Assembly: GCF_900110075.1 (NCBI RefSeq)
Contig: NZ_FOCJ01000014.1
Coordinates: forward strand, 98,611 to 162,610
Direction of reading: 5' to 3'
DNA: 64,000 nt
From: Paenibacillus sp. OV219
Lineage (GTDB): Bacteria; Bacillota; Bacilli; Paenibacillales; Paenibacillaceae
The position numbers were made by a program, and so were the translations under genes. Below the pieces are notes generated by a model. The model did no database searches. It saw only the letters and a program-made list of their open reading frames with translations, and was not told the DNA's origin. Of this stretch, positions 54,986-64,000 are shown piece by piece. Each line of letters starts with the position of its first letter. Positions within the stretch are counted from its first letter, which is position 1.

Positions 54986-56736
54986 TATTCCATTAAGCTG
55001 CGCACCTTCCGCTCGAAGTCCTGCATGGAGAACGGCTTCGTTATGAAGTGGTCCGCGCCAAGCGCCAAGCTTTCTTTTGCCGTATCAGATAGATCGTGAC
55101 CAGTTGCGAACATAATCTTGGTGCTTGCAGGCCGCGAGCCTTCATCCTTCATCCGCTTTAGCACCTGAAGGCCGCTCATCACCGGCATAATGCAATCCAA
55201 TATGCACAGATCCGCGCTCTCGCTCATCAGCATGTGGTAAGCCATCTCGCCATTATGTGCTTCCAGTGTTTGGTAGCCAGCGCTGTTCAAATTGTCGACC
55301 ATAATCATCCGAAGCACGCGGTCATCTTCAGCGACGATAACCTTCTTTACTGATTCGGAGCTAGCTGCCGTCTGATCGGTACGAAGCTTGCTTGAAATTT
55401 TGTACATGCGGTTACGACCCAGATGCTTCGCTTTATATAGCGCATAGTCCGCCCGCTGAATCCACTGCTCCACGGTTAGCCCAGACCGCCACTGTGAAAT
55501 ACCGGCCGAGAACGTAATGGAGAAGCTCCGTTCTCCGGTTGTCACAATGGGCGTACTCTGCACCTTGTTCAGGATAGCGCCGATCGCCTTGTAGGCATCC
55601 GAGTCAGTCGTATTCGGCATAATTACGACGAACTCCTCGCCGCCCCACCGCGCCACAATATCGGAGCTGCGCAGGCTTTTCTGAAGAAGCTGGCCAAAAT
55701 GCTGCAGCACAAGATCGCCGATCTGATGCCCGTAGGTATCGTTCACGTTCTTAAAATGATCCACATCAAGCAGCGCAATCGAGATGTTCGCCGGCTTCCG
55801 GGTCATCCGGTTCAGCTCCACTTCAACCTGGCAGTCGAAGAAACGGCGGTTGTACAAGCCTGTGAGAGGATCACGGAACGCAACCATCTCATACTCCCGA
55901 TTGCGCTCCAATATTCTCCGAATACGTGCACTGAGCTCTTCATAATCGAACGGCTTGCTGACATAATCATCAGCGCCCATATCGAGACAGCGAACCTTAT
56001 CTTCTGTATCGTTGATGCCGGACAACACAATCATCGGCACCAACCGAGTCGCCCGGTCGTTCTTGAGCAAATGCAGAATTTCGTAACCGCTTTGCGGGTA
56101 CATCATCAGATCGAGCGTAATCAGATGATAGCTGCCGCCTCGCAGCAGTGTCATCGCTTCTTGCACGTTCGTTGCCGCATCGACCAGGTAATCTTCGAGT
56201 TCAAGCCGGCCTGCCAAATAATTACGAAGTCCAGCATCGTCATCAATGATTAGAATCCTGCTCGCCCCAGGCGGTTCTGTATGCGCGCCTTGCCCTTCGA
56301 TCGGCACAGGTGACGCCTCCTGCTGAAGTGAAGCAATGACGATCGCGGATGCATCGATCTCCGCTTCCAACGCGCAAAGCAGCGGCATCGACGCAAGCGT
56401 ACTCCCCCGATACAGCTGCACAATGTAGGCATCGTCATATTCCGCCAGAACCGCCGTCAGCGAGACTCTCCTCGCCCAATGCCAACTCGAGAGCATTTGC
56501 TGCGCGATATCTCCGATCCGCTTGAACCCGATTGTCGGCGCGCTCCCTTTTATCGAATGTACAATGCGGTAGACTTCAGCGGCATTGTCCAATGACATGT
56601 TTAAATCAGCAACTGCGCACAATTGCTGCAGCTGATGAAGCTTACTAAACAACTCTTCTGTATACAGCTTCTTGCTGTGGTTCATAAGACGGTCCTGTGA
56701 CAACAGGTCCGTCTCGTCTCTGTCTCGCTGAATCAT
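54985..56736 (-). CDS. Hpt-receiver-GGDEF-receiver signalling protein
   Basis: 583 residues with four modules. An Hpt helix bundle (about 20-110) has the phospho-His in YRIVHSIKGSAPTIGF. Receiver 1 (about 160-275) has ILIIDDDAGLR, Asp in ITLDLMMYPQSG, and Lys in VSKPFDYEEL. GGDEF (about 290-455) reads RWGGEEFVVIMP, so cyclic-di-GMP synthesis is possible; no RxxD inhibitory site was noted. Receiver 2 (about 465-583) has VIVAEDDRVLRM, Asp in CILDCIMPVMSG, Lys in ITKPFSMQDF. ATG follows GAGGAG by 8 bases. No kinase is adjacent. It may turn over cyclic-di-GMP opposite the HD-GYP protein. Confidence 0.93.
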   Translation of the reverse strand: MIQRDRDETDLLSQDRLMNHSKKLYTEELFSKLHQLQQLCAVADLNMSLDNAAEVYRIVHSIKGSAPTIGFKRIGDIAQQMLSSWHWARRVSLTAVLAEYDDAYIVQLYRGSTLASMPLLCALEAEIDASAIVIASLQQEASPVPIEGQGAHTEPPGASRILIIDDDAGLRNYLAGRLELEDYLVDAATNVQEAMTLLRGGSYHLITLDLMMYPQSGYEILHLLKNDRATRLVPMIVLSGINDTEDKVRCLDMGADDYVSKPFDYEELSARIRRILERNREYEMVAFRDPLTGLYNRRFFDCQVEVELNRMTRKPANISIALLDVDHFKNVNDTYGHQIGDLVLQHFGQLLQKSLRSSDIVARWGGEEFVVIMPNTTDSDAYKAIGAILNKVQSTPIVTTGERSFSITFSAGISQWRSGLTVEQWIQRADYALYKAKHLGRNRMYKISSKLRTDQTAASSESVKKVIVAEDDRVLRMIMVDNLNSAGYQTLEAHNGEMAYHMLMSESADLCILDCIMPVMSGLQVLKRMKDEGSRPASTKIMFATGHDLSDTAKESLALGADHFITKPFSMQDFERKVRSLME

Positions 56737-56825
56737 GGATTGTTCTCCTCGCTTGACTACAGTTGTTCATATGACAATGGTTAAATAATTCAAAGATTTA
56801 CGAATATTTTATCAGTTTAGGCAAA

Positions 56826-56857
56826 TAAAAAAAACCGGCTGAAGCAGCTTCAGCCGG
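56826..56857 (-). terminator. Terminator after lipoprotein gene
   Basis: Minus strand: CCGGCTGAAGC, TG, and CTTCAGCCGG then T8. Confidence 0.92.
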
Positions 56858-56917
56858 AATATCCAACAATTTAATAATTTGTTAAGTTTCGTTTGCCCGC
56901 TTGACGAACAAACAAGC

Positions 56918-57826
56918 TTATTTTACTTCAATTGCAAATGGTACGATCAGAAGTTGGCCATGCCGTTTGAACTGCCCCCAAATCTTGTACAACCCCGGCT
57001 CTGGGAACGTCGCATGGAAATCCGCGTTCGGGCCCTTTCCCCGTTCATCCATCGCATGCACATGCACATAGTGCTCCGCGTCTGCATCCATAATGACCAC
57101 ATGACCGACTGCCCCTAGATAGGGCTGCAAATCGGTGACCGGCTTGCCGCTCATCTGATCGCGGAATGAGAAGGTTAACATCCCCGTTACTCCCGCTCGC
57201 GGCTCTTGATTAAAGGACAGGCTTACTTCCATCCCGCCTGCTGCACGAGTCAGCTCCTTGTCGGCTGTTAATACCGGTTCCGACTTCGGCTCGCTCCCCT
57301 TGCCTCGCGCAACCACCACCCAACTGCTCTGCGATTGCTGGCTGCCGTCTGCAGGCTTGAAATCAGCTACCAGCTTGTATGCGCCGGATGTTTGGAAATT
57401 AACTACCACTTCGAATACGCCTGCCGCCTTCGTTTCAACAGGGTGAAGATGCATAAACGACGACAGCCTCTTACTTACGATAATGAGATGAAGCTTCTTC
57501 TCATGGTTGATTTGAAGCTTCTGATCCGGTTCTCCGCTAGTGTCCGTAACAGCGATACGCAGCAGCGCCGGTTTGCCGGCTTGCGGCATCCCGCTTGGCC
57601 ATGTCCATTTGGCAAAATCAGTGCGGTTCGGCCCTTTATCGGCTGGTTCCACCATATCCATGCCCATCTCGCTGTCGTGCTGGTGATGCATATCGGATGG
57701 CATAGCATCCATCGCTACCGCGGTCTGCGTTTGTACGACAGAAGAGCCTCTTCGGCAGCCTGTACCACTTATCAGCAGCAGAAGCGCCGCCGTAACCAAT
57801 AACGCCGCCCTTGCTTTGTTCATCAT
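56918..57826 (-). CDS. Lipoprotein with His/Met-rich segment and FixH/YtkA-like domains
   Basis: 302 residues. Signal peptide with lipobox LISGTGC (Cys about 24). A Met/His-rich stretch follows (AMPSDMHHQHDSEMGMDM), of a type that can bind copper. Two beta-domains come next: HLIIVSKRLSSFMHLHPVE, near 113-131, and HVVIMDADAEHYVHVHAM with FPEPGLYKIWGQF, near 230-290. The second resembles YtkA/FixH-like modules. ATG has AGG 9 bases upstream. Metal handling at the cell surface is an inference from composition. Confidence 0.8.
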   Translation of the reverse strand: MMNKARAALLVTAALLLLISGTGCRRGSSVVQTQTAVAMDAMPSDMHHQHDSEMGMDMVEPADKGPNRTDFAKWTWPSGMPQAGKPALLRIAVTDTSGEPDQKLQINHEKKLHLIIVSKRLSSFMHLHPVETKAAGVFEVVVNFQTSGAYKLVADFKPADGSQQSQSSWVVVARGKGSEPKSEPVLTADKELTRAAGGMEVSLSFNQEPRAGVTGMLTFSFRDQMSGKPVTDLQPYLGAVGHVVIMDADAEHYVHVHAMDERGKGPNADFHATFPEPGLYKIWGQFKRHGQLLIVPFAIEVK

Positions 57827-57992
57827 GTATGTTATCCTCGCTTCCTCTGAACCTAACGACGCTTAAAGCGACTTCTTACTTGTTTTTCCAACTTGACCCG
57901 AATTATTCAGCTATCCAGTATTAGCGGCTCAAGTGCAGCTAGCGCTTAGGCACATGTTAAATTCTGAAAAAAGGGTTGACTTCCGACCTTAT

Positions 57993-58007
57993 TTATAATA
58001 ATTTTAA
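57993..58007. promoter_or_regulatory. PerR-box-like site upstream of trxB-dps
   Basis: TTATAATAATTTTAA matches the PerR consensus at all but one base. It is next to a TTGACT (about 57976-57981) that could be the -35 element. Downstream genes fit a peroxide regulon. Confidence 0.7.
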
Positions 58008-58065
58008 TTTAGTAGTTATTATTAATAAAAAGGCATTGGCTTACATCGAAGGGAGTTGTTCACCC

Positions 58066-59019
58066 ATGGAAGATATCGTAATTGTAGGTACAGGGCCAGC
58101 CGGACTTACGGCAGCCATCTATCTCGCTCGCGCCGGGTACAGCCCGCTCGTACTGGAAGGTCCGCAGCCAGGCGGCCAATTGACGACAACGACGGAGGTG
58201 GAGAACTTCCCCGGATTCCCGGACGGTGTGCTCGGCACCGACCTGATGGCGAACATGCGCCAGCAAGCGGAACGGTTCGGCGCTCGTTTTAGGACCGGCT
58301 GGGTGCAAACCGCCGATCTTTCGAAACGTCCGTTCAAGCTGACGATTGAGAACGGCAGTGAAATGTTTACACATTCGATGATTATTTCCACTGGCGCCTC
58401 GGCAAAATATATGGGTATCCCTGGTGAACGTGACAACATCGGGCGCGGGGTGAGCACATGTGCGACATGTGACGGATTTTTCTTCCGCGGGAAGAAGATT
58501 ATCGTTGTCGGCGGCGGTGACTCAGCGATGGAAGAGGCTGTCTTCCTGACGCGATTCGCATCTGAGGTTAGGCTCGTGCATCGCCGCGAAGAGCTGCGTG
58601 CATCGAAGATTATGCAGGATCGGGCTCGCGCTAATGACTCGATCAAATGGAGCCTCGGCGTTACGCCGCTTGAAGTCGAAGCAGGCGAGCAAGGCTTACG
58701 CGGACTTCGTGTCCGTGACAACGCGACGGGCGAAGAATCGCTGCTCGAAGCGGACGGCGTATTCGTCGCTATCGGGCACACGCCGAACACTGGCTTTCTC
58801 GGCGGTCAAGTGACGACTGATGAACTCGGCTATATCGAGGTCCAGCCGGGCACTTCGCTCACGAACATTCCTGGCGTGTATGCTTGCGGCGACGTACAGG
58901 ATCATCGTTACCGCCAAGCGATTACAGCGGCCGGCAGCGGCTGTATGGCAGCGCTCGACTGTGAGCATGAGCTCGAAGCGCATAAAGCAGGTCAACTTAA
59001 GGAACAAGTTGAAGTTTAA
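58066..59019 (+). CDS. trxB: Thioredoxin-reductase-like flavoprotein
   Basis: 317 residues. FAD motif [25 protein letters not shown] (shown as [14 protein letters not shown]), redox pair [14 protein letters not shown] motif [15 protein letters not shown], and C-terminal FAD site [19 protein letters not shown]. Normal size for TrxB. ATG at 58066 is 10 bases after GAAGGGAG. It is 42 bases upstream of dps and likely co-transcribed. It may be a second TrxB, used for Bcp/Dps-related peroxide defence under PerR. Confidence 0.92.
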   Translation: MEDIVIVGTGPAGLTAAIYLARAGYSPLVLEGPQPGGQLTTTTEVENFPGFPDGVLGTDLMANMRQQAERFGARFRTGWVQTADLSKRPFKLTIENGSEMFTHSMIISTGASAKYMGIPGERDNIGRGVSTCATCDGFFFRGKKIIVVGGGDSAMEEAVFLTRFASEVRLVHRREELRASKIMQDRARANDSIKWSLGVTPLEVEAGEQGLRGLRVRDNATGEESLLEADGVFVAIGHTPNTGFLGGQVTTDELGYIEVQPGTSLTNIPGVYACGDVQDHRYRQAITAAGSGCMAALDCEHELEAHKAGQLKEQVEV

Positions 59020-59061
59020 ACGAAGCGATATAAAATCTTAATTACGAAGGAGCTATTCATC

Positions 59062-59502
59062 ATGACGACAAAACTGCAAACGATTCTAAACAAACAAATT
59101 GCGACTTGGAGCGTTCTCTATGTTAAACTGCACAATTTCCACTGGTATGTAAAAGGCAACCAGTTCTTCACCCTGCATGTGAAGTTTCAGGAGCTGTATG
59201 AGGAAGCAACGCTGCATGTCGACGAAATCGCAGAGCGTCTGCTTGCAATCGGCGGTCAGCCGGTAGCTACGATGTCTGAATATATCGAGCTCTCGACCGT
59301 GAAGGAAGCGTCCGGCAAAGAGTCCGCAGTCGAGATGGTCGACTCCGTCATCGCTGACTTTGCCGCAATCGTAGCCGAGTTGAAAGAAGGTATGGAGGAA
59401 GCGGCATCGAGCGGCGACGAAACGTCCGGCGACATGCTGCTCGCCATCCACAGCGCGCTCGAGAAGCATATTTGGATGCTGAAGGCGTTTAACGGACGGT
59501 AA
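59062..59502 (+). CDS. dps: Dps/MrgA-type ferritin-like DNA-protection protein
   Basis: 146 residues; dodecameric iron-oxidising shell. The ferroxidase residues lie in VKLHNFHWYVKGNQFF and LHVDEIAERLLAIGG. ATG follows AAGGAG by 9 bases. Behind trxB and a PerR-like box, as MrgA is under PerR in Bacillus. Confidence 0.95.
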   Translation: MTTKLQTILNKQIATWSVLYVKLHNFHWYVKGNQFFTLHVKFQELYEEATLHVDEIAERLLAIGGQPVATMSEYIELSTVKEASGKESAVEMVDSVIADFAAIVAELKEGMEEAASSGDETSGDMLLAIHSALEKHIWMLKAFNGR

Positions 59503-59519
59503 ATATAGCGACTATAACG

Positions 59520-59552
59520 GCAAAGAGCCGCCCGGTGGGCGGCTCTTTCATT
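59520..59552 (+). terminator. Terminator after dps
   Basis: AAAGAGCCGCCC, GGT, GGGCGGCTCTTT then CATTTTT. Confidence 0.9.
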
Positions 59553-59754
59553 TTTGATCAGCTGATTTACGATGAACGGCATGGTACAATTTTGAGCGTA
59601 TCCTCTATATTATTCGTTAAAAAATGGACCTTTCTTCAATTCTTCAATTTGCATTCAGAATCCCGTAAGATACCTTATTTACCATTTATCACTAGTTTGA
59701 TGTATAAACAATAGATTTGTCGATAAATTTCATGCCGGTTCTTACCGTTAAAGC
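59553..59754. other. Convergent spacer without recognised feature
   Basis: About 200 AT-rich bases. No 51-bp-family anchor, gene or RNA was seen. Confidence 0.5.
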
Positions 59755-59798
59755 ACAAAAAAAGAGCCGTCCCACATAAAAGTGGCATCGACTCTTGC
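59755..59798 (-). terminator. Terminator after ABC-F gene
   Basis: Minus strand: AAGAGTCGATGCCAC pairs imperfectly with GTGGGACGGCTCTT, then T7. Confidence 0.75.
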
Positions 59799-59816
59799 AA
59801 AATAAACACTACATAA

Positions 59817-61787
59817 CTATTTCTTCTTATTCGCTGCAATCTGCTCGTCGAGCTCATTCAAGAACGTCCAACGCTCCATCAGATGCTCCAGCTTCGCTTC
59901 CAGCTCCTGCTGTTCGTTCAACAGCTCCTGCAGCGTAGCGGAATCGCTGCTCGACACTTCCATCTTCGACTGCACAGCTGCAAGCGCAGCTTCTGCCTTC
60001 TCAATGTCGGCATCTATCGTTTCGAATTCCTTTTGCTCTTTGTAACTCATCTTTGTTGGGCCTACCGGCTCCTTCACCGGCGCAGACGCGGAATCATCCA
60101 CTCCAGCACCGCCTGCAGACTCAGCGGCCTTGCCACTCTTGCCGCCAGCAGCGGAACCTGCCGCCGCCCCAGCCTGCGAGCGCACCCCATGCGCTTCCGC
60201 ATAGGTCTGATAATCCGAGAAATTGCCGACATGCTGCTCGATTACGCCGTCGCCTTCAAAAGCTAAAATCCGATCGACCGTCCGATCCAGGAAATACCGG
60301 TCATGGGATACTGTGAACACGACGCCAGGGAAGTCGTCTAGATAATCTTCAAGCACCGTCAGCGTCGTAATGTCGAGATCGTTCGTCGGCTCATCGAGGA
60401 GCAGGACGTTCGGCGCTTCCATCAGCACGCGCAGCAGCTGTAGCCTGCGCTTCTCGCCGCCGGACAACTTCGCAATCGGCGTCCACTGCTGCGCCGGCGG
60501 GAACAAGAACCGCTCCAGCATTTGTGCTGCCGTCACAGACGTACCGTCGCCAGTCATCACCCGCTCTGCGCTCTCCTTGATAAAATCAATGACGCGCATC
60601 GACTCATCCATCTCCTCGCGCTCCTGCGAGAACACGCCGAGCTTCACCGTCGGCCCAAGACGAACCTCGCCTGCATCCGGCTCAAACTTGCCGGAGATGA
60701 GCTTAAGCAGCGTCGACTTGCCGAGGCCATTGCGTCCGACGATACCGACGCGGTCCTCCGGCACCGCGATATAGCTGAAATCTCGAATGACCGTTCGACC
60801 TTCGAACGACTTGGTCATGCCTTCGATTTCAACGATCTTCTTCCCAAGGCGTGTCGAAGCTACGGACACCTCAAGCTTGCCGAGTGCTTTCTCCGGCGCT
60901 GCCGCACCTAAAGCCTCAAAACGCTGAATCCGCGCTTGCTGCTTCGTCGTGCGCGCCTTCGCCCCGCGGCGCATCCAAGCGAGCTCATTACGCAGCAGGT
61001 TTTGCCGTTTCGATTCCGATGCCGCTTCCCGCTCCTCGCGGTCCAGCTTCAGCTCCAGAAACTGGCTGTAATTCGCCGAGTAGAAATGCGCCCGTCCGCG
61101 ATCCAGCTCCAATGTCCGGTTGCTGACACGATCAAGGAAATACCGATCATGCGTAATCATCAGAAGCGCGCCTTTGCGCTTCTGCAGCATCCCTTCAAGC
61201 CATGCGACCGACTCGTTGTCGATATGGTTTGTCGGCTCATCAAGCAGCAGCACATCTGCTGGCTGAATGAGAGCCGCCGCCATCGCCACACGCTTACGCT
61301 GGCCCCCTGACAGTACGCCGAGCTTCGCATCGAAGCTTGTAATACCGAGCTTTGACAGTGCGATCTTAGCCTCACTCTCAATGCCCCATGCATCCAGCTC
61401 AGCCATTCGCTGATTCGCACGAACGAGCTTCTCCTGCAATTCCTCATCGCCAGGCTTCAGTTCAAGCGCCTGAAGCGCCGCTTCATAAGCGCGGATCGCA
61501 ACCATCTGCGGCGAGTCGCCGCCAAGCACATGCGCAAGCACCGTCTGCTCCGGATCAAACTGCGGGTCCTGTGACAGCATGCGCACCGTCACGCCTCCAG
61601 CAACAAGAATAGAGCCCGAATCAGGGGGCTCTAAACCTGCAACGACATTAAGAAACGTCGACTTACCGGTGCCGTTGACTCCGATAATACCGATTTTGTC
61701 GCCCATCTCAACGCCGAACGACACGTCTTGAAACAATATTTTCTCGCCATAGTTCTTCGAAATATGATCAACCGTTAATACGTGCAT
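59817..61787 (-). CDS. ABC-F ATPase (Uup/YfmR-like)
   Basis: 656 residues, two ATP-binding domains and no membrane part. Domain 1: GVNGTGKSTFL, LSGGQRKRVAMAAALI, LLLDEPTNHID. Domain 2: GRNGLGKSTLLKLI, LSGGEKRRLQLLRVL, LLLDEPTNDLD. Between them lies the Lys/Arg-rich linker (AWMRRGAKARTTKQQARIQ). A Ser/Ala/Gly-rich stretch (about 540-585) precedes a C-terminal coiled coil (about 585-656), as in Uup. ABC-F proteins act on stalled ribosomes, or in Uup's case are tied to DNA as well. ATG at 61787; single gene. Confidence 0.92.
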   Translation of the reverse strand: MHVLTVDHISKNYGEKILFQDVSFGVEMGDKIGIIGVNGTGKSTFLNVVAGLEPPDSGSILVAGGVTVRMLSQDPQFDPEQTVLAHVLGGDSPQMVAIRAYEAALQALELKPGDEELQEKLVRANQRMAELDAWGIESEAKIALSKLGITSFDAKLGVLSGGQRKRVAMAAALIQPADVLLLDEPTNHIDNESVAWLEGMLQKRKGALLMITHDRYFLDRVSNRTLELDRGRAHFYSANYSQFLELKLDREEREAASESKRQNLLRNELAWMRRGAKARTTKQQARIQRFEALGAAAPEKALGKLEVSVASTRLGKKIVEIEGMTKSFEGRTVIRDFSYIAVPEDRVGIVGRNGLGKSTLLKLISGKFEPDAGEVRLGPTVKLGVFSQEREEMDESMRVIDFIKESAERVMTGDGTSVTAAQMLERFLFPPAQQWTPIAKLSGGEKRRLQLLRVLMEAPNVLLLDEPTNDLDITTLTVLEDYLDDFPGVVFTVSHDRYFLDRTVDRILAFEGDGVIEQHVGNFSDYQTYAEAHGVRSQAGAAAGSAAGGKSGKAAESAGGAGVDDSASAPVKEPVGPTKMSYKEQKEFETIDADIEKAEAALAAVQSKMEVSSSDSATLQELLNEQQELEAKLEHLMERWTFLNELDEQIAANKKK

Positions 61788-61899
61788 CGCTATTCATTCC
61801 CGCCTAACGTTAGTAAATCTCAAAACCGTGAGAGCTGCCCATCCACCGTGGACGAGCACCCTCGCATAATTTTGTCCTCTACTCACTTTAAACGATTGG

Positions 61900-62943
61900 C
61901 TAAGCTTCAATCAAATCTTTCTTTACAACTTCCTTTAGCGCTTCCTCGGCTTTGATCGCAATTGCAGCCATCGTCTGCACCGCTTCAACCGGATACGCCC
62001 CCGAAGCAGTCTCTCCAGAGAGCATTACTGCATCTGAACCGTCCCATACCGCATTCGCTACATCGCAAGCTTCAGCACGCGTCGGGCGCGGGTTGATCTG
62101 CATGGACTCAAGCATTTGCGTTGCTGTAATAACGAATTTACCAGCACGGTTACAAGCCGCAATCATGCGCTTCTGTGCGAACGGTACGTCTTCGATCGGG
62201 ATTTCAACACCAAGATCACCACGTGCGACCATAATGCCGTCGGAAACCTCGATAATCGCATGCAGCTCGTCGAGTCCCTCTTGATTCTCGATCTTCGAGT
62301 GCACTTTAATATGGCTAGCGCCTTGCTCTGCCAGCATGCGCTTTACTTCCAATACGTCCTCCGCGCGGCGGACGAACGACATCGCAATAATATCCACGCC
62401 AGTCTCAATGCCGAAAGCAATATGCAGCTTATCCTTCTCCGTCACGCCTGGCAAGCTAGTACGAATGCCCGGCAGGTTAACGCCCTTACGCGACTTAATG
62501 ATGCCGCCGTTCTGAATGACGCACACCACTTCCGTTCCTTCGATGCGAACGACCTTCAATTCAATAAGGCCATCGTCGATCATAATACGCGAGCCTACCG
62601 AGACGTCCTTCGCGAGATCATACGATACCGAGATACGTGTCGCATTGCCGACGATTTGTTCCGTTGTCAATGTCAAAAACTCTCCGCTTTGCAGCATATA
62701 GGATGGCTCCTGCAGGAGCCCTGTACGAATTTCCGGTCCTTTGATATCGAGCAAGATCGATACGGGTACATTCAGCTGGCGCGCAGCTTCACGCACAATC
62801 AGAATACGCTCGCGGTGATCATCTAATTCTCCGTGCGCCAAGTTAAGACGAGCGATGTTCATGCCTGCTTTCAGCATGCCTTCCAGTTTCTCAGCGGCCA
62901 TACAAGCGGGTCCCATTGTACACACAATCGCTGTTTTTTTCAT
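61900..62943 (-). CDS. Short pyruvate-kinase-like protein without C-terminal domain
   Basis: 347 residues covering only the barrel and B domain of pyruvate kinase; normal enzymes are 470-590. Motifs: [14 protein letters not shown] with the catalytic Lys, and [17 protein letters not shown] with metal ligands. Two conserved potassium-site positions differ from the usual: ARLNLAHGE (normally NFSHG) and [12 protein letters not shown] (normally [10 protein letters not shown]). So the Ser and Thr that coordinate K+ are Ala and Ile. It ends after [17 protein letters not shown] and a Lys/Glu helix. ATG at 62943 is 8 bases after CAGGAG. It may be a specialised or K+-independent isozyme; another pyk is expected elsewhere. 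Confidence 0.8.
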   Translation of the reverse strand: MKKTAIVCTMGPACMAAEKLEGMLKAGMNIARLNLAHGELDDHRERILIVREAARQLNVPVSILLDIKGPEIRTGLLQEPSYMLQSGEFLTLTTEQIVGNATRISVSYDLAKDVSVGSRIMIDDGLIELKVVRIEGTEVVCVIQNGGIIKSRKGVNLPGIRTSLPGVTEKDKLHIAFGIETGVDIIAMSFVRRAEDVLEVKRMLAEQGASHIKVHSKIENQEGLDELHAIIEVSDGIMVARGDLGVEIPIEDVPFAQKRMIAACNRAGKFVITATQMLESMQINPRPTRAEACDVANAVWDGSDAVMLSGETASGAYPVEAVQTMAAIAIKAEEALKEVVKKDLIEA

Positions 62944-63071
62944 GTCGCTCACTCCTGTCCAAGTTCAATCCGTTTCTTTCATTTTAAAAGAACGATTGCA
63001 CAAGTGCGATGCACTATAGTACAGTAGCTGTAAAATAGTACACTAATCGACAAAAAGCGAGTGTTGTCCTT

Positions 63072-63860
63072 ATGTTCCATATCTTCGATATTAGGCAGGA
63101 GCGCGGGGTGCTGCAAGAGGAGCGCCGGATGCTAGGCATCGATAGCTTTACACTCATCTGGATTCGTTTTGGTCAGACTAGCTTCACCTATGCTGGCCTT
63201 GATGTGAGCTGCCGCAAGAATGAGATATTACTCATCCCGGCAGGCGTTCCCGCCGCAGAGCTGCGCGGTTCAGGGAGCATCCGCGAGAGTGTTACCGTCC
63301 GCTTCAGTCCCGCCGACACCGCCACGACACAGCTGCTGCCCATTCTCTCAAGACGCGCGCCGCTGCGCTGGGTCACGCATATGCCGGAGCTGCTGATGGA
63401 GAAGCTACTCGGCATTGTAGAGCAATGGACCGCACGCGACCGATATTTCTCTGTCATGTGCGCCGCGCTGCTGACGGAGCTGATCGTCACGATTAGCCGC
63501 GAGTACGACGAGGGTGAGAAGGCTCCCTCCTCCATTCAGCATATCGAGCGAATGAAGCAATACGTCGAGAATCATTACCGCAGCAAAATCACCAAGAACG
63601 AGCTCGGCGCTTGCATCGGCGTCAGCCCGAACTACGCCGCAACGCTGTTCCGTAAAGTGACCGGCCTCACCATCAGTGACTATGTGCACCGCAAACGAAT
63701 GAAGACTGCCCACTACATGCTCCGCCATTCCCGGCTGACGGTGCAGGATATTTCCGATCATCTCGGATACAGCGACCCTTCGTATTTCAATCGGATTTTC
63801 AAAAAAGTGGTCGGCCGGCTACCGTCCGATGTCATTATGGAGCGGTCACAGCTAGAGTAG
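63072..63860 (+). CDS. AraC-family transcriptional regulator
   Basis: 262 residues. An N-terminal cupin-like sensing half (about 1-140) precedes two helix-turn-helix motifs (about 160-260): ITKNELGACIGVSPNYAATLFRK-type, shown as NELGACIGVSPNYAATLF, and VQDISDHLGYSDPSYFNRIF, then FKKVVGRLPSDV. ATG at 63072 lacks a strong ribosome site. It is divergent from the pyruvate-kinase-like gene by 128 bases and may control it. Ligand unknown. Confidence 0.92.
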   Translation: MFHIFDIRQERGVLQEERRMLGIDSFTLIWIRFGQTSFTYAGLDVSCRKNEILLIPAGVPAAELRGSGSIRESVTVRFSPADTATTQLLPILSRRAPLRWVTHMPELLMEKLLGIVEQWTARDRYFSVMCAALLTELIVTISREYDEGEKAPSSIQHIERMKQYVENHYRSKITKNELGACIGVSPNYAATLFRKVTGLTISDYVHRKRMKTAHYMLRHSRLTVQDISDHLGYSDPSYFNRIFKKVVGRLPSDVIMERSQLE

Positions 63861-63910
63861 TCAGAGGTAACAGAGTTCCATCAAACAAAAAAGAGACCCC
63901 CGCAGTAAAC

Positions 63911-64000
63911 TGGTCCCTAAGTCAAGGACACTTGAAAAAAGAGAGTTAGGCAACCGACAAAAGATGATTCCTGTACTGCACAGGGGTCATCTTTTTTAAA
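63911..64000 (-). mobile_element. End of an IS3-family insertion sequence
   Basis: The plus-strand sequence beginning TGGTCCCTAAGTCAAGGACA at 63911 looks like an IS terminal end. Behind it is the 3' end of a transposase gene. The rest lies beyond the window, so the other end and any target duplication cannot be seen. Confidence 0.65.
63946..64000 (-). CDS. IS3-family transposase (OrfB), last residues only
   Basis: The minus-strand frame ends LKKMTPVQYRNHLLSVA before TAA at 63946-63948. This is the typical C-terminus of IS3/IS150-group DDE transposases (xLKxMTPxxYR). Only 17 codons are inside the window. Confidence 0.75.
   Translation of the reverse strand, partial: LKKMTPVQYRNHLLSVA

Overview
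The window reads as chromosome of a low-to-mid GC Gram-positive, endospore-forming-type bacterium of the Paenibacillaceae (Paenibacillus or a close relative). This rests on gene content and protein style: GuaA, SipS-type signal peptidase, YneF, DUF402 phosphatase, QueG, UvsE, LytR-CpsA-Psr protein, TasA/camelysin-like remnant, purine riboswitch, PerR-type operators, and strong AGGAGG ribosome sites with frequent GTG/TTG starts. No rRNA, tRNA, prophage or CRISPR array was seen. Genus is an inference.

Layout. 1-5.7 kb: a purine permease with its riboswitch, a PrsA-like foldase, GMP synthase and a chromosomal actin-like ATPase, all leftward. 5.8-8.1 kb: an M23 peptidase overlapping a bactofilin. 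8.3-13.7 kb: a moxR / DUF58 / transglutaminase operon. 13.8-17.7 kb: racemase, Bcp peroxiredoxin and a three-gene ABC-2 exporter. 18-20.6 kb: LCP protein and glutamate-1-semialdehyde aminotransferase. 21-28.9 kb: a GntR/DUF1648/DUF5808 cluster, inositol-phosphatase-like protein, a broken TasA-like gene, FabI, UvsE, Ddl and an amidase. 29.3-32 kb: aconitase. 32-38 kb: two glycosyltransferases, a BNR-repeat protein, an internally deleted catalase under intact PerR boxes, and an IclR regulator. 38.3-42 kb: an alpha/beta hydrolase, a 1-kb repeat field, FolE, YneF and a cheB remnant. 42-49.6 kb: HD-GYP, QueG, signal peptidase, DUF402, GNAT and rhamnose genes rfbCBD. 49.8-64 kb: SodA, a chemoreceptor, a hydrolase, a Gly/Pro-rich protein, a multi-domain GGDEF regulator, a lipoprotein, TrxB-Dps, ABC-F, a short pyruvate kinase, an AraC regulator and the end of an IS3-type element.

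The most unusual content is between genes. Six intergenic loci carry short hairpin-bearing units. In five of them the units recur at exactly 51 bp (52-53 bp in the sixth), although their sequences differ. Four of the five intergenic spaces holding them lie between convergent genes. One locus has expanded into 16 nearly identical, gap-free 51-bp copies. I do not recognise this as a named family.

Two regulatory links are visible. A perfect inverted repeat of GTTTCAC spaced by 3 bases lies in front of both the iclR-family gene and the aconitase gene. PerR-box-like sequences precede the catalase remnant and the trxB-dps pair. Start sites were chosen by ribosome-site spacing; many are downstream of the longest possible start.
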